From NCBI GenBank assembly GCA_021464245.1, contig JADCRB010000094.1, positions 143,357 to 207,356 of the forward strand: a DNA stretch of 64,000 nucleotides. Direction: 5' to 3'. The stretch is from Carallia brachiata (Eukaryota > Streptophyta > Magnoliopsida > Malpighiales > Rhizophoraceae). The notes under the pieces are model-generated. The model did not search any database. It saw nothing but the letters and a program-made list of their open reading frames with translations, and was not told where the DNA came from. The position numbers and the translations under genes are program-made. This document shows, piece by piece, positions 23,966 to 35,739 of this stretch (its first letter is position 1; each line of letters opens with the position of its first letter).

Positions 23966-24186
23966 AACTGCTGAGCTGTTGAGCTGGCGAGCTGGTGAGC
24001 TGTTAAGCTGCTGAGTTGTTGAGCTGCTTGGCTGTTGAGCTGCTGAGCTGCTGAGCTGCTTGGCTGCTGAGCTGCTGAGCTGTTGAGCTGCTGAGTTGTT
24101 TGGTGAGCTGCTAAGCTGTTGAGTTGGTGAGCTGCTGAGCTGTTGAGCTGGTGAGCTGTTTGGTGAGCTGTTGAGCTGTTGACTTG
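23966..24186. repeat. GAGCTG/CAGCTC low-complexity array
   Basis: GAGCTGCTGAGCTGTTGAGCTG-like phrases of 6-9 bp repeat irregularly over about 220 bp. In one frame this would encode a monotonous peptide, but stops and irregular spacing argue against coding. It continues into an imperfect GGATTTGGGTTTTGAGCCCG-type repeat up to about 24480. Confidence 0.85.
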
Positions 24187-24514
24187 AGTTTTGATTCAGG
24201 GTCTAGGCTTTGCCCCCGAATCTGGATTTAGGCTATGAGTTGGAACTTGGATTTGGGTTTTGAGCCCGAGTTTAGATTTGGTGAATTTGGGCTTTGGGCT
24301 AGGGTTTGAGTTTAGGCTTTTTGGGCCTGGATTTGAATTTGGGCTTTAGGCCCGAGTTTGAATTTGGATTTGGATTTTGAACTAGAATTTGGGTTCGGAC
24401 TTGGATTTTGCCCCCGAATTTGGATTTGTTGGGTTTTGAATCGGGGTTTGAGATCTGCCCCCGAATCTAGATTTGGATTTTGTGGAAGGGTTCTGAACTT
24501 GCACATAAGTTTCA

Positions 24515-24516
24515 GA

Positions 24517-24549
<33 letters not shown>

Positions 24550-24663
24550 GCTTTTTTTTCGTGCTTTTTTTTTTGCACTTTTTTTTTTTGCTTTTTTTTG
24601 TTTTTCTTTTTATTTCCTTTTTTATTTTTCTCTTTTTTTTTGCCTTTTTTTGTTTTTTTTTTT
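24515..24663. repeat. T-rich tract (A-rich in the element's sense)
   Basis: Nearly continuous T runs on plus, so A-rich on the strand of the element, placed right after the end of gag. It separates gag from the cargo region. It could be decayed poly(A) from a template switch or a simple microsatellite. Confidence 0.8.
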
Positions 24664-24675
24664 ACACAGTAAATT

Positions 24676-26063
24676 TTAGAAGTTTACCGTTTGATCGAAC
24701 CAGGTCGGGATGCGTTGACAGCATGCAAGCGTAATTTCATGTTGACTTTCTTCTGACGGATTTGAAGGGACGGCAGTCTGGTTGACTGAGACTATGTCTC
24801 CCTGGTCCAAATTGATTTTATTTTGGTCTATGAGCTTCAAGATCAGCTCCTTTAAGACGAAGCACTTCTCGGTTGGATGGTTGATTGTGCGGTGATACCT
24901 GCAGAATTTTGGATCATTGTCCTGATTCTTGTGATTGGGTTGCTTACATTCCGGGAGTTTGATCAACTTAGCTTCTAAAAGTTGATCGAGAATGTCTGGA
25001 ACGTCGGAGTCGGGGAATGGATACTTCTTCTGTTCCAACTCTCGCAAGGTCATCCTTCCCTTTTCTGGTTTGATTTGCCAGCGCTGGAGGACTCATTTTT
25101 GCTTTAGCTCCAACTTTTATCGGTGAAGCATCAATGGTCATCACTTTCTTGCCCCCATGTTGGCCCAGTTGGATGGGAATCGTGCCTCCAGAGGTCTTGA
25201 TGCTTATTTCCATGTCATGCGCTCGAGTTGCTAATTCCTCAAAAGTTCGAGGTTTGATGCCCTGTAGGATGTATAATAGCTCCCAGTGCATCCCTTGGAT
25301 GCACATTTCCACAGCAGAAGTCTCCGTAAGATGATCTTTGCAGTCTAGATTGAGAGCACGCCATCTGTTGATGTATTCGACAACGGGCTCTCCTTTCCTT
25401 TGTTTGGCACTAGTAAGCTCCATCATGCTCACCGTTCTCCGAGTGCTGAAAAATCTGTTGAGAAACTCTCGTTGTAGCTGTTCCCAACTGTCGATTGATT
25501 CTGGTTCAAGGTTTATGAACCACGTGAAAGCGTTCTCCCTGTGAACGAACAAACTGCTTCACCAAGAGATCTCCGTAAGTCCCTGCATTGTTGCAGGTTT
25601 CAACGAAGTGGGCGATGTGCTGTTTGGGATCGCCTCGTCCGTCGAATTGTTGAAATTTGGGCGGCTGGTAGCCCAGAGGCATGTTGAGACTTTCGATCCG
25701 TCTGGTGTACGGTTTGACGTACATCTGTGATCCTTGGAAGGATGTAGCTTGTTGCAGTCGGATCGTATTGGCTATCATTTCCTGCAATTGTTGAACAGAT
25801 AGCGAAGCTACAGAATTTGAGGGTGGCAGCTGTGTAGAACTACCTGGTTGTTTTTCAGCATTGAAGACATCGGCTGGTGTCGCTTCTGGAGTGAAACCAG
25901 GTGGATATTGTCGCTCCTCGTGGGTCTGGAGATCAACTTGGATTGGAGCTTTTCCTTTGAGGGCAGCGATCTGTTGATCTTTTTCTTCCACAGTTTTGAG
26001 CAGTTGGAAAATTCTGCTTTCCAATTCTGCAATCCTGTCTTCAGTGTTCGTTGCGCTTGTCAT
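24676..26063 (-). pseudogene. gag: Retrotransposon gag, frameshifted (Ty3/Gypsy-like)
   Basis: Capsid-type polyprotein in three frame-shifted pieces. The first runs from Met at 26063 to about 25555 and has an N-terminal coiled-coil-like segment (RIFQLLKTVEEKDQQIAALK) followed by PLGYQPPKFQQFDGRGDP. The second runs to about 25050 and carries the Retrotrans_gag core (SWEQLQREFLNRFF, EYINRWRALNLDC, ATRAHDMEISI). The third reaches the stop at 24676 and has a cysteine/histidine cluster (FCRYHRTINHPTEKCFVLKE) like plant gag zinc knuckles. The two breaks near 25555 and 25050 each look like a single-base indel, so no full gag can be made from this copy. Nothing resembling protease or polymerase follows. 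Confidence 0.9.
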
Positions 26064-26136
26064 CGTGATTGTGACAACGTTGATGTTGGATTCCTGCTAA
26101 TTTTTTTGTAGAGGAGCAAAAGATGGGAGGCGGAGA

Positions 26137-26155
26137 GGTCCCACGAGCGTGCCAA
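26137..26155 (-). promoter_or_regulatory. Candidate primer-binding site of the LTR element
   Basis: On the minus strand, just inside the 5' LTR, the sequence reads AATT then TTGGCACGCTCGTGGGACC. The TGG start a few bases from the LTR end fits a tRNA 3'-CCA primer site. I do not assign the tRNA. Confidence 0.6.
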
Positions 26156-26160
26156 AAATT

Positions 26161-27088
26161 TGTGAAGCTGTAAATTTCGAGCCTGTAACAGTTAGACTCA
26201 AAAAATACAGAAACAAATTACAATAAAAAATTGTAAAATAAAAAAAATTTATGTGGGGTCGATCTCTGGGTAGATCCTCCGATTAATGCTCCTGTGTAAT
26301 TTAGTCAAGGGCCGTGAAGGCTTAATCTTGACCGAGAGATGGTGAATTTCCACAGCGTGAACTTGAACTGTAGGAAATGGATCCCACTGAGGGCCGAGAC
26401 TTGATCTCAAGTGGATTAGTTGAACTCCGGTGAGGGCCGTAGGAGGCTTGATCCCACTCGGACTGGATGGACTTCGGTGAGGGCCGTAGGAGGCTTGATC
26501 CCACTCGGACTGGATGGACTTGGTGAGGGCCGTAGGAGGCTTGATCCCACTCGGAGTGGATGGACTTCGGTGAGGGCCGTAGGAGGCTTGATCCCACTCG
26601 AATTGGATGGACTTCGGTGAGGGCCGTAGGAGGCTTGATCCCACTCGGATATTTAATATCTTGGGTTTTTGATCTAGCGGATCCAACTTAGTGGCAGTTA
26701 GAGAGCATACACCCAAAATATTTAGAGAGAGAAAGGAAGAGATGCAAAGCTTTAGAAGATGAATTTTTTGCTTGCTGGGATGGATTGAAAGGCTTTGAGG
26801 GGATCCCTATTATAGGGTTTTGGGGGAGGATGGATGCCAAAATTGTATGACTTGGATCATACATGGCAAGGCCCTCTTTGGTGGTTGAATTTTGACATTT
26901 TGCAATCAAATGGAAATTAAAATTTCCATATTATTCATCATGAGTAGGATCCTACATGGCAATGACCCTCTTTGGTGGTTGAATTTTGACATTTTGCAAT
27001 CAAATGGAAATTAAAATTTCCATATGCATGCACTTGTTGCTTTCATGTAGGGCATGCATTGATTTTTTTTTTTTTTTTTGTGTTTACA
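26161..27088 (-). repeat. LTR (5', promoter-bearing LTR of the minus-strand element)
   Basis: 928 bp, the partner of the repeat at 21063-22039. It has five copies of the 47-bp unit instead of six. On the minus strand it starts TGTAAACA and ends AGCTTCACA. The TATA region (about 26806-26816) lost one T compared with the other LTR (CTATTATAG versus CTATTTATAG), which may weaken its promoter. Confidence 0.93.
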
Positions 27089-27093
27089 TTTAT

Positions 27094-28989
27094 TGCCTGC
27101 ATCATAAAAGGAGATGTTGAAAATCAGGAGGATTACCTATATCTCTGCTCACCAATTTAATTATTAGCAGAATAATAAATACAATATGAATCAAAACTTG
27201 ATCAATTTTTTTTAGTTATTAGCATAATAAAAAAAATGCAGTTAACTTCAAATTTGTAATAGTTTTAGAGTTTCTAAATAACTCTGTTTTTTCTTTTTTC
27301 AGATAAGAGTTTCTAAATAACTTGATCTAGTCAATAAAATTTGAAATTTTTACCCAACAGCCTTTCATCAATCTAAGGCAAATTCGACTTGGCTAGGAGC
27401 CGATTTTTTTTTTTTTTTGAAAAAGACATATTCTTTATTGATTTGGCACTAATTGTTAAACTAGATGAATGTGTTCACAACGTTATTTTTTGGAACATCG
27501 CAAAGTTGAAATGCGTTAGCTTCTCGAATGTTAATTTACGAAAAAGTTATTTTAGAAGTCCAGATTTTATGCGTATCTGGGGCTGAACGACCAAACCGGT
27601 CAACGTTGTTTCAATTCACATTGGCATGCGGACAAGCTCTAAAGCGTAGAAACATTCAAACAAAAGAGCGCCCAGCTCGTTGTGGTGGTTGGAAGATTGT
27701 TTTTTAACTCGCAGATCTGAACTTTAAATTTTAAATTTGTTGTCTTATATTTCTCTTTCTCTAATTTTTCTAACAAATGAGTACAAAGTTCAATTTATCG
27801 TTAATTTTTGGGAATTTCAATATTAATTAATCTTTCCCTATTTTAATACAGAAAGAAATCAAGAATGGTGACATGGCGGAAGTGCCAGCCAGAGCCGACA
27901 GCAAGAAGGGGTGGCGGTACCAAGGAAGCCACTTCGGAATATTCGACGCGGCCATGTTGTGAGAGCAATCTTCTGGAACTCTCCTAAGATTGTGTCTGCT
28001 ACACAGAATCTAATTAATTCCTCAGATTTCGACAATGATAATGTTGCACGACGAGGGTCGTATCGCATCTAGCTTACCTTTTCCGCCGAATGTTTTTTTT
28101 TTTTTTTTCCCTTAAATTAATTGATTTGAGATTCGAAGTTGATATGTTTTTACCATGGACCCAGTCACGACCGACCCTATGACTTAGTGGAGGTACTGAG
28201 GTAATAAAAACTATTTTATTTTATTTTTTATATATAATTTTACCCTTAACATCCTTAATATTATCTAATTTATTTTTCAAAAATTCAAAAAAATTAAAAA
28301 ATATTTTTTTAATGACCCATTTTATTGTTAGGCTGTGAGAGTCAAACTAATAATTTTTTTTACTGTACTTAAGTAACACTGACGTGTTCAACAGTTTAAG
28401 CCTGTTTTCTTTGGATTTTTTTTCTTTATAATAAAAGTGGTCACGTCACCTTTCTTGTTTTGTCATTTAAAATAGTTAATAGTTAGTTATTTCTGATTAT
28501 ACCACGACAGAGGAAGGAAAAATGAGCAAAGAGCCTGATTGGAACTCCTGCTTTCTGACACGACCTCTTCATCACCCTCATGTGGTTATTTTTTCTGTGT
28601 TTTTTTTTTTTTCCGGAAATCTTGCGGAAGGGACGCACACATGGACTCCATGGTGTTAAGGCAATTCGCTTTTTCTCTATTTTGTTTTTTTTTTTTTTTT
28701 GCCTTTCTTCTAGATTAAACTGATAAATTATAAAACAAAGTGTGAACTAAATCTAACTTGTTTGGTTTGTGAGATATGGACATAAAAAAACAGCCGTAAG
28801 TATGCTTATTATTGTTGTTTTTATGGAAACATTTCTTTTCACAGTCCTTGTACTTTGCTTGCGGTGAGAACGAGTACACGTTATATAGTTGTCTTTTTTT
28901 TTTTTTAAGGAAAGGAAAATTTTCTTTCAATAATCACACTATCTTTTGTGCATGTCTTTAGTATTCCTCAACACGAACAGGCCACTTCC
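27094..28989. other. Intergenic region between the LTR element and the SHL gene
   Basis: AT-rich DNA with T homopolymers. A GC-richer patch at about 27860-28075 has short open frames on both strands but no motif I recognise. The last few hundred bases should contain the SHL promoter and 5' UTR. Confidence 0.55.
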
Positions 28990-31539
28990 ATGGGCAAGCC
29001 AAAAGGGCCGAGGCGCAGTCTTGACTCTTACACTGTTAAGCACATCAACAAAACCATCAAAGGTAATTAAATAACTGAGAGTTTTCAGTTTTGCTTTCTC
29101 TCCTTTATTTTCTCGACGACCAAACACTTCCTTATTTTGTTTTTTTCTTTTTTGTTTTTTTTTTGCTTTTCTTTAGCTGGGGACTGCGTGCTGTTGCGGC
29201 CGGCGGATCCGTCGAAGCCGCCTTACGTGGCGAAGATAGAGTCTATAGAATCGGACGGCCGAGGAGCCAACGTCAAGGTCCAAGTCCGGTGGTACTACCG
29301 GCCGGAGGAGTCGATCGGCGGCCGCCGGCAGTTCCACGGCTCCAAGGAGGTATTTCTCTCCGATCACTACGATAGACAGAGCGCCGACACTATCGAAGGC
29401 AAGTGTACGGTCCACAGTTTCAAGAGTTACACGAAGCTCGACGCCGTCGGGAACGACGACTTCTTTTGCCGTTTCGAGTACAATTCCGCTACCGGCGCTT
29501 TCAATCCCGATAGAGTCGCCGTGTATGTCGCAGAGTTCTCGTTATATATGAAGCTTACATCTAAAAAAAAAAATTGCATCTTTCATACGGAAATTGTTGT
29601 CGAAATTGCTTTTTTTTTTTTGGTTGCTTGTGGGTCAAATTATCTTTAATTTGTTCAACTTTAATTTCGATTGATAAATGATTTGAATGCTTGAGTTTCT
29701 AGGGATTTTGCATTCTCTTTGATTTGATATTTCTGTTATTGATACTATTTAACGTGATAATTTGTTTTGTGATGATAATGAGCTTTATCTTGTGTGATTT
29801 GATTGATCAGTTTATCTTTTCTATTTGGTTTAGGGATGGTTCCATGCAGTTTCGTTGGTTCTTGCTCGTTTCTAGCTTGTTAGAAGTTTTTCTTAAGGTT
29901 TATCACGTGGTTTTTGATTTGGCAGGTATTGCAAGTGCGAGATGCCTTACAATCCAGATGACCTGATGGTTCAGTGTGAAGGCTGCAGTGACTGGTAAGT
30001 AATGGCAAGTGACTTAATTATGTGAATATTTTTTATTTTTGATTTGGTTTTTTTTTTTTTTTTTTTTTTTTTTGTAATTGGCTTGATTACAAGTGGATTG
30101 ATATTCCATGATTACTCTGGTGTTGGTGGCCATGAATGCCTGGCTAGTTCGAAATTTTGGTGACATTTGTTACTGGAATGATAATTAGGCTTCTCTTACG
30201 CTGTTGATGTAAATACTTTGGTCTTTGGACACCGTTTGCATGTGCACATTGTGGGAGTCTTATGCACTGGGACGCCATTGTTTCTGCACTTTCTACCAAC
30301 CTTAGGGAAGGAAGCTTTTGCAAACTATAGAAAGAAAGGGGATGGGCATCCAATATTCTCTGCAATGTCACTCTAGCTTCTTGACCTGGTTGGCTTGTTT
30401 TTTTGTACAAGGTACAAGAAACCCAGATGTGGCCCATTATATACTCTGGTTGTTGGTAAATGGTCTTGTTTGGATTTGTTGTGATTTTGTATTTGAATAG
30501 TTCAAAGTCATATACTAGCCTGGCTTCCAAGTAAAGTGGCTTATGAGATGAAAGTGGTTGTGGGTGCCTGGTTGCAAGTCTCTGAATAAAGGTTATGGAT
30601 GACGAAATGCTGAGGTCTTATTCATATCAATGTGGCAAGTAACATATGGAATGTGCCTAGAGGACTATTTTTGTGTGGAAGTGGATATGATCATCTATTA
30701 GCAATTATAAGTCAGAAAACTCCTGAACAGGAATTGGACTAGTGAACTCTCAGAAAACAATTAACTGTGTTCTTGAGCTATTGCTGCAGCAACTCTAAAA
30801 CTGGTTTGTTTGGTTATTGCTTACCTTTCTCTTGGGCGATAGGGTGGCTTTGTGGAGGCTCTTTTTAAGTAAATCTCGCAATCTATTTATACCTCTTTGC
30901 GCACTGTAGCATGAACTTCTGGTAACAAGCTTACCAGTTAAACAGTGCACCTAGACAATTGCAGAAGCTCTGAGTTTCAGTGCACCCTTCAGTTTGACAA
31001 GCTTACTTGAAGAAGTTTTTGGGGCATGAAATATTATCATCTTCTTTGTGCACCTTTCTCGATAAGACGTGAAGGAGAGAACTTCATGCCAGATCCATTC
31101 TTCATTTTTCATTTTAAGTAAAAAAAAAAAAAAAAAAACTGTGCTGAGAACAAGAGATGTTTATTTATCCTAAACTAGTTGTTCATTTACCAGTCATAGA
31201 TGTGTGTTATTTCTTTAAGCTGCAACATAGCCAATAGATGCAACATACACTTTTGGATTCAGGTTTCATCCTGCTTGTATAGAATTGACCACAGAGGAAG
31301 CGAAAAGACTTGACCACTTTTTCTGTGAGAATTGCTCATCTGAAGGACAAAAGAAGTTGCAGAATTCCCACATTAGTACATCAGAAACAAAGGTATATCA
31401 ATTTCCTTAGCTTTGAATACATGTTGAGAGCCTAAGTAACTTGCCATCAATGGAAATATGAAGTTGCCGTTATTTTGGTTTTGATGTTTGTGCTTAACGA
31501 TGTTCTTTTCAGGTGGAAACAAAGAGGCGCCGGAGGTGA
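28990..31539 (+). CDS. SHL: BAH and PHD-finger chromatin reader, SHORT LIFE (SHL) type
   Basis: Nuclear histone reader. In Arabidopsis SHL and its paralogue EBS bind methylated histone H3 and restrain flowering. Exons: 28990-29062, 29177-29522, 29926-29994, 31263-31392, 31513-31539; all phases fit and give 214 aa. The BAH domain is at about 24-139, with [17 protein letters not shown] and [18 protein letters not shown]. The PHD finger (about 141-187) has the Cys4-His-Cys3 ligands: CKC, then CEGC, WFHPAC and CENC. HINKTIK at the start and [20 protein letters not shown] fit SHL better than EBS. The tail is short and basic, ending KRRRR. The start is the ATG of MGKPKGPRR; the ATG at 28964 is in another frame. 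Confidence 0.95.
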
Positions 31540-32606
31540 GACATGTAAATAAACACGTCTCATGGTGTAGAATGATAATGGAGGAACTGGAGTTAACCTT
31601 ATTTAAGCTTCAAGCAAACACGGGGACAAGATATGTGGCATAACAAACTGAAAAATTTGTCGGCTGATGACACAGAGAAATTGGCTTCAAGCCTTTCATC
31701 TGGTTTATGTTGTTTCAGGGGTAAGTAACCCAGTTTCCTCAGAAGGTCGAGGATGTGTTTGGCTGTCTGTGTATTATGTAGATCCCACCCTTGGCCTCTC
31801 CCCCCGCTTTCTATGTTCATAAATTAGGGTGTGTGTAACTAAACAATCTTAACTTAATGAAAGGCAAATAGATAAAAGGATCCTGTACATTGCAGTGGTG
31901 TTGAACTTCCCATTTCTGGACGAGTTTTTGTCAACTCTATCCGCCTTAGATCTATCTTTTGAAGCAAGCAACAGAAATCCATTATATCCATTTCAATATT
32001 CCCGAAATACCTGGGATCGGAATCAGAACTCGCAGGCTGAAGCTAGCAACAGAACAACTCTGTTTCTACTCGCTTCTTATTCTTCTTTGTAGTTTCCTCC
32101 CTCAGTTGCGTTTACGACGTGATTGCTATTGCAATTTTCAGCTTCTGCAGAGCTGCTCTTGTTCTTGTCGAATTCATCATCTTCACGAGTTCTATGAAGC
32201 GTTTTCCGGTGAATCTTTCATCCGAGTCCGTCTTCTAGTTTGGAAAAAAGAGTAGAACTTGATTTTTGGAAGAAAATGACAGAGGAAGGGATGCTCTGTT
32301 CTTAACCTTACAAATATATAAGAGTTTCGTACAGAGAACGTGAATCTCGGAGAAGAACAACACTTCTATGATCCAGCAGCATGGAATCATTTTCCATGAT
32401 TACATTGCATAAACCTAAATTTCTAAAGCACCTCTATAACCAAATTTAAAGCTGCTAACATTTTTTTTTTCTTTTTTGGGCTGGGTGAAAATGTAGCTAA
32501 CAGATTAAGAACAACGATGAACAAGTGTAGTGAAGACGTGTGATTGTACTAAAGTTGTACTTGGTCATCTTATTCTAGAAGAAAAACAAAAAACCAATGT
32601 TGTTGT
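31540..32606. other. Intergenic region between convergent SHL and PAP loci
   Basis: Probable 3' UTR of SHL, then sequence with short open frames (for example 31959-32255) and no recognisable domain. The two genes point toward each other here. Confidence 0.55.
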
Positions 32607-35600
32607 TTAAGATTCAGCACTTGTAGAATCGTCAACCGGATGCCAGTATCTGTTGAAAAGCCACATTTTATCAGCTTCAACAGCATAGCCATCCTGATTG
32701 CGGTGCCAACTGTAGTAAGCATGCGTTCGGTTCTTAATATCGAAAATGGCGTGACCGAAGCTGGCCTCTCGGTAGGCTGAGTAGCCTGGCTGGGGCTCCA
32801 TCATGCTGCAAAACAACAGAAGGCATCATCAGAGAAACTACCGACAAATGTTTGACAATCTTACTTGTTTGCCAACCCTTCACAATTTCCTCCATCGCCA
32901 ATGGTAATGTAGACGGGGGCAGATTGATCTTTAACTGGTGTGCATTTTCCATTCCCAATGTTGTATGCAATGTTGGATACGCGTTCCTATGGAAGTCAAG
33001 TAATTTGGTCACAATTTGGACTGATATGAAAGTACGCACTGATTCATAATTTGGACAATTTTAGAGACATTTCGAATTTCGATTTTCCTATTACTATAAT
33101 TTGATGGCGAAAATATGAATTAAACTAGGGAAACCAATGAAGGTCACATCCAAGGGATGAGGTGAACTTACAGAACGTTCATAGGCATGAACATGACCAG
33201 CAAACACCACGTCGACCTTGTATTTGACAAACCATCGCTCATATATTACGCTCATGGACTCACCTTCCATGAAATGATGGTTGTAGCTGTTATACTATGG
33301 GCAATGCATGAGAACAATCAACCATGGTGTCTCGCTCCTGTTAACTTCTGGTAGCTCGTTTTCAATTGGTAGCTCGTCTTTAAGCCATTTATACTGAGCA
33401 GTATAGTAGCCTGAAAGGCGACAGATAAACAGAAGCAAATCACTTCTTGTCGAAAAGACAATAGATTATCTTCTGGTTTAGACAAAACTCTCTAAATGCA
33501 GAGACATTCATATCACAGGATAGATGTCTACAACTCTCATTCAGCATATGATTGTGTAATATGTTTAATCTACCATGTAAGAGAATAACATAATCTTACC
33601 ATATGCTGAATATGAAGACAAGACAATTATATAAGCTGAAGCTCTCTTGATCGAGTACCAAAATGGTTCTGTGCTGCTGATGCTTTATAAGGTGTGTGAT
33701 ACCGATGACGGAAAGGCTTAAAAGGTTCATTTTCGCCCTGCAACAGAATATTACTCTGTTCTTAGACATGAAGTTTGCAGACATAGATCCTGAAAATGCA
33801 TAAAATGTGGACTGGAAAAACATGAAGAGGCAATCAAAGTCTAGAAGTGACTTAACAATGTAACAAATAAACTGAAATAGAAACTTGACATTTCCGCCAA
33901 TCTGGGAAGGAAACCTAACAAGCTTTCCGAAGACAGTATACCATTTCGTCAAGCCATATAAATGAGTCACAAAATAACAAAGCCATAGATTATAAAAATA
34001 TCTTAAACCTTAATTTGATTCCCATTAGGATTCTTACAATTTTCGGGGCAAAATCAAGCTCGTGGTTTCCTGCAGTCCATATCCAAGGTTGATATGCTGC
34101 ACTCCTCTCTGTAAATCTTCCCCATGTGTCCCATCTCACATTGTCATTATTCGTGTAGTCATCCGCATAAGAGAGGTCTCCAACATACAATACTGTTTAC
34201 CCATTCTGCGGGTTTCGTTCATAGTGAGTGAGTGTTACATTCGAATCAAAAGTCTGACCAAGATCACCTACAAGTAATAATGGTGAATTAAGAGCATATA
34301 CATAACAATATGCAAGCATATCCCGGAATACTGACTGCACAAAGGACCATGCAGCAGAGCACAAGTACACTGTATTTTTTTTTTATAAAGCCTTGCCAAC
34401 ATAATGTAGATGAAAGAAAACCATATCTTGATTTGATAATTTTGAAATGCTACTTGGGCTGCAACATTTTTATACAGGATCTAACTTATTGACTGGCTTC
34501 TCCAATGTCATGGAACTTGTTGGCCTTCCTAGCAGCCGCAGACTGCAGATATGATGAAAAACAGATGCCAGTAAGCAAATGAGAACATTTAGGAAGATCA
34601 TAAATACCTATGAGGCCGAAGGTGTAGGGGACATCAGGGCCAACTGCAGGAGGCGTCGTGAACCAGAATTTCCTTGTTGTATTATCAAGCCCGACCTCAT
34701 AATAGTATTTGGTGTTATACTGCCAAAACAACCTCCAAGGACGAAATTAACAAACATGCACCATTACCAAACTAATTTCAATCCAAAGCTACAAAACCAT
34801 TCATCCAATCAAAAGAGAAATCAGAGGAGTTGTGAATGCTGCAATTCGGAAGCGGAAGTCATCTGTATGAAACGGTTCATTCTGATGTTACCTGCAAGTT
34901 TTTGATCTTGCAATGATGAATGCAGCCAGAGGTATAATTGTAGAATTTATAGGAAGTAAATTTGCTTTTTGCCTTCTTCTTATTCTTGCTATATTCACCC
35001 CAATAAAGCGCTTCACTTGAACCAGGTTCATCTGGAGTCACCCACGACACGATCACTGCCTTCCCCTTTTGATCTCCTTGTGTTATGTGGACCTTAATTC
35101 AAACCCATAAACATGTCAATAAACTTAGATCAAAATTAACCACATCCACACATTAGTTTCTCTCAAAAAACCATACAAAGAATTCCAGAGAGAACCACAG
35201 CCAGAAACGAAATTTCAACAAGAAAAATGCAAAGAATTGATCAAGAAACTGAAGGAAAAATTGTTCTTTCACTAAAATGTCTAAATTCTTATGCTTTGCA
35301 TTTGCTAATTGCTCTCCGCGCACCCAAAAAAAGTACAAAGCACGAAGAAATGCAAACAGAAAATTCTGTCTTTCATTACTGCCGAGATTAAGAAAAAAAA
35401 AATGACAAGTTTGCACACCTGTTGAGGAGCATTGTAGCCAGGAGGGACCTTAAAGACATCACTATCAAGAGGCATATCAATGGTCTTCTCCACTTTCCTG
35501 ACGAAACTACTGGTCTTGCCTCCACAGGACAACACAGCCAGGTTCGAAACCAACCCCAACAAAACAACCAAAAACGACGAGATAGGAGAAGAAGATGAAG

Positions 35601-35616
35601 ATCCCATCAACCCCAT
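32607..35616 (-). pseudogene. PAP: Purple acid phosphatase copy with two nonsense codons and a frameshift
   Basis: Secreted or vacuolar metallophosphoesterase of the plant PAP10/12/26 type. Exons on minus: 35419-35616, 34892-35092, 34608-34719, 34038-34267, 33600-33737, 33172-33410, 32865-32986, 32607-32805, with normal splice sites. The N-terminus has a hydrophobic signal peptide. All five metal-binding blocks are still readable: GDLGQT, GDLSYAD, GNHELDF, VLMHC and GHVHAYER. The frame is broken three times: TAA at 34197-34199 in exon 4 where a Gln is expected, one base lost near 33664 in exon 5 before the FWYS motif, and TAG at 33295-33297 in exon 6 where relatives have Trp before YNS. Translation would end before the third block. 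Retention of exons and motifs indicates recent inactivation, unless the assembly is faulty. Confidence 0.9.
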
Positions 35617-35682
35617 CTTCAGTATCTATCTCTTGTGATCAGCTCCCCCCAGTCTCTTAAACCTTGGTATACAAATCAAAGC

Positions 35683-35690
35683 TTTTTATA
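35683..35690 (-). promoter_or_regulatory. TATA-like box of the PAP copy
   Basis: TATAAAAA on the minus strand, about 70 bases upstream of the first ATG of the PAP copy. Position and sequence fit a core promoter. Confidence 0.4.
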
Positions 35691-35701
35691 ATTGTTTGTT
35701 C

Positions 35702-35702
<1 letters not shown>

Positions 35703-35739
<37 letters not shown>
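35703..35739. repeat. TA/CA compound microsatellite
   Basis: (TA)n followed by (CA)n, just upstream of the PAP promoter. Confidence 0.9.

Larger units (their letters stand above)
21058..27093 (-). mobile_element. Non-autonomous LTR retrotransposon (TR-GAG type) carrying a WOX homeobox gene
   Basis: A complete LTR element of about 6.0 kb inserted in minus orientation. Two near-identical direct repeats (21063-22039 and 26161-27088) are each bounded by TG...CA when read on the minus strand. Both sides are flanked by the same 5 bp, TTTAT (21058-21062 and 27089-27093), the hallmark of integrase-mediated insertion. Reading on the minus strand, the order is: 5' LTR, primer-binding-site candidate, gag with two frameshifts, A-rich tract, low-complexity and tandem arrays, a WUSCHEL-like homeobox frame, a 3' region, polypurine tract, 3' LTR. 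No protease, reverse transcriptase, RNase H or integrase motif is visible. LTR-LTR-plus-gag elements without pol are known in plants as TR-GAG; the homeobox cargo is the exceptional part. By eye the LTRs differ at about 2-3% of the first 260 aligned bases, so the insertion is not ancient. Confidence 0.93.

Noticed and set aside
24358..24734. Phe-rich frame that looks like a membrane protein
   Set aside because: Produced by the poly(T) tract; low complexity on the strand opposite to gag.
27860..28075. GC-richer patch with open frames on both strands upstream of SHL
   Set aside because: No domain, no splice-consistent neighbours and no similarity I recognise; too short to call a gene.
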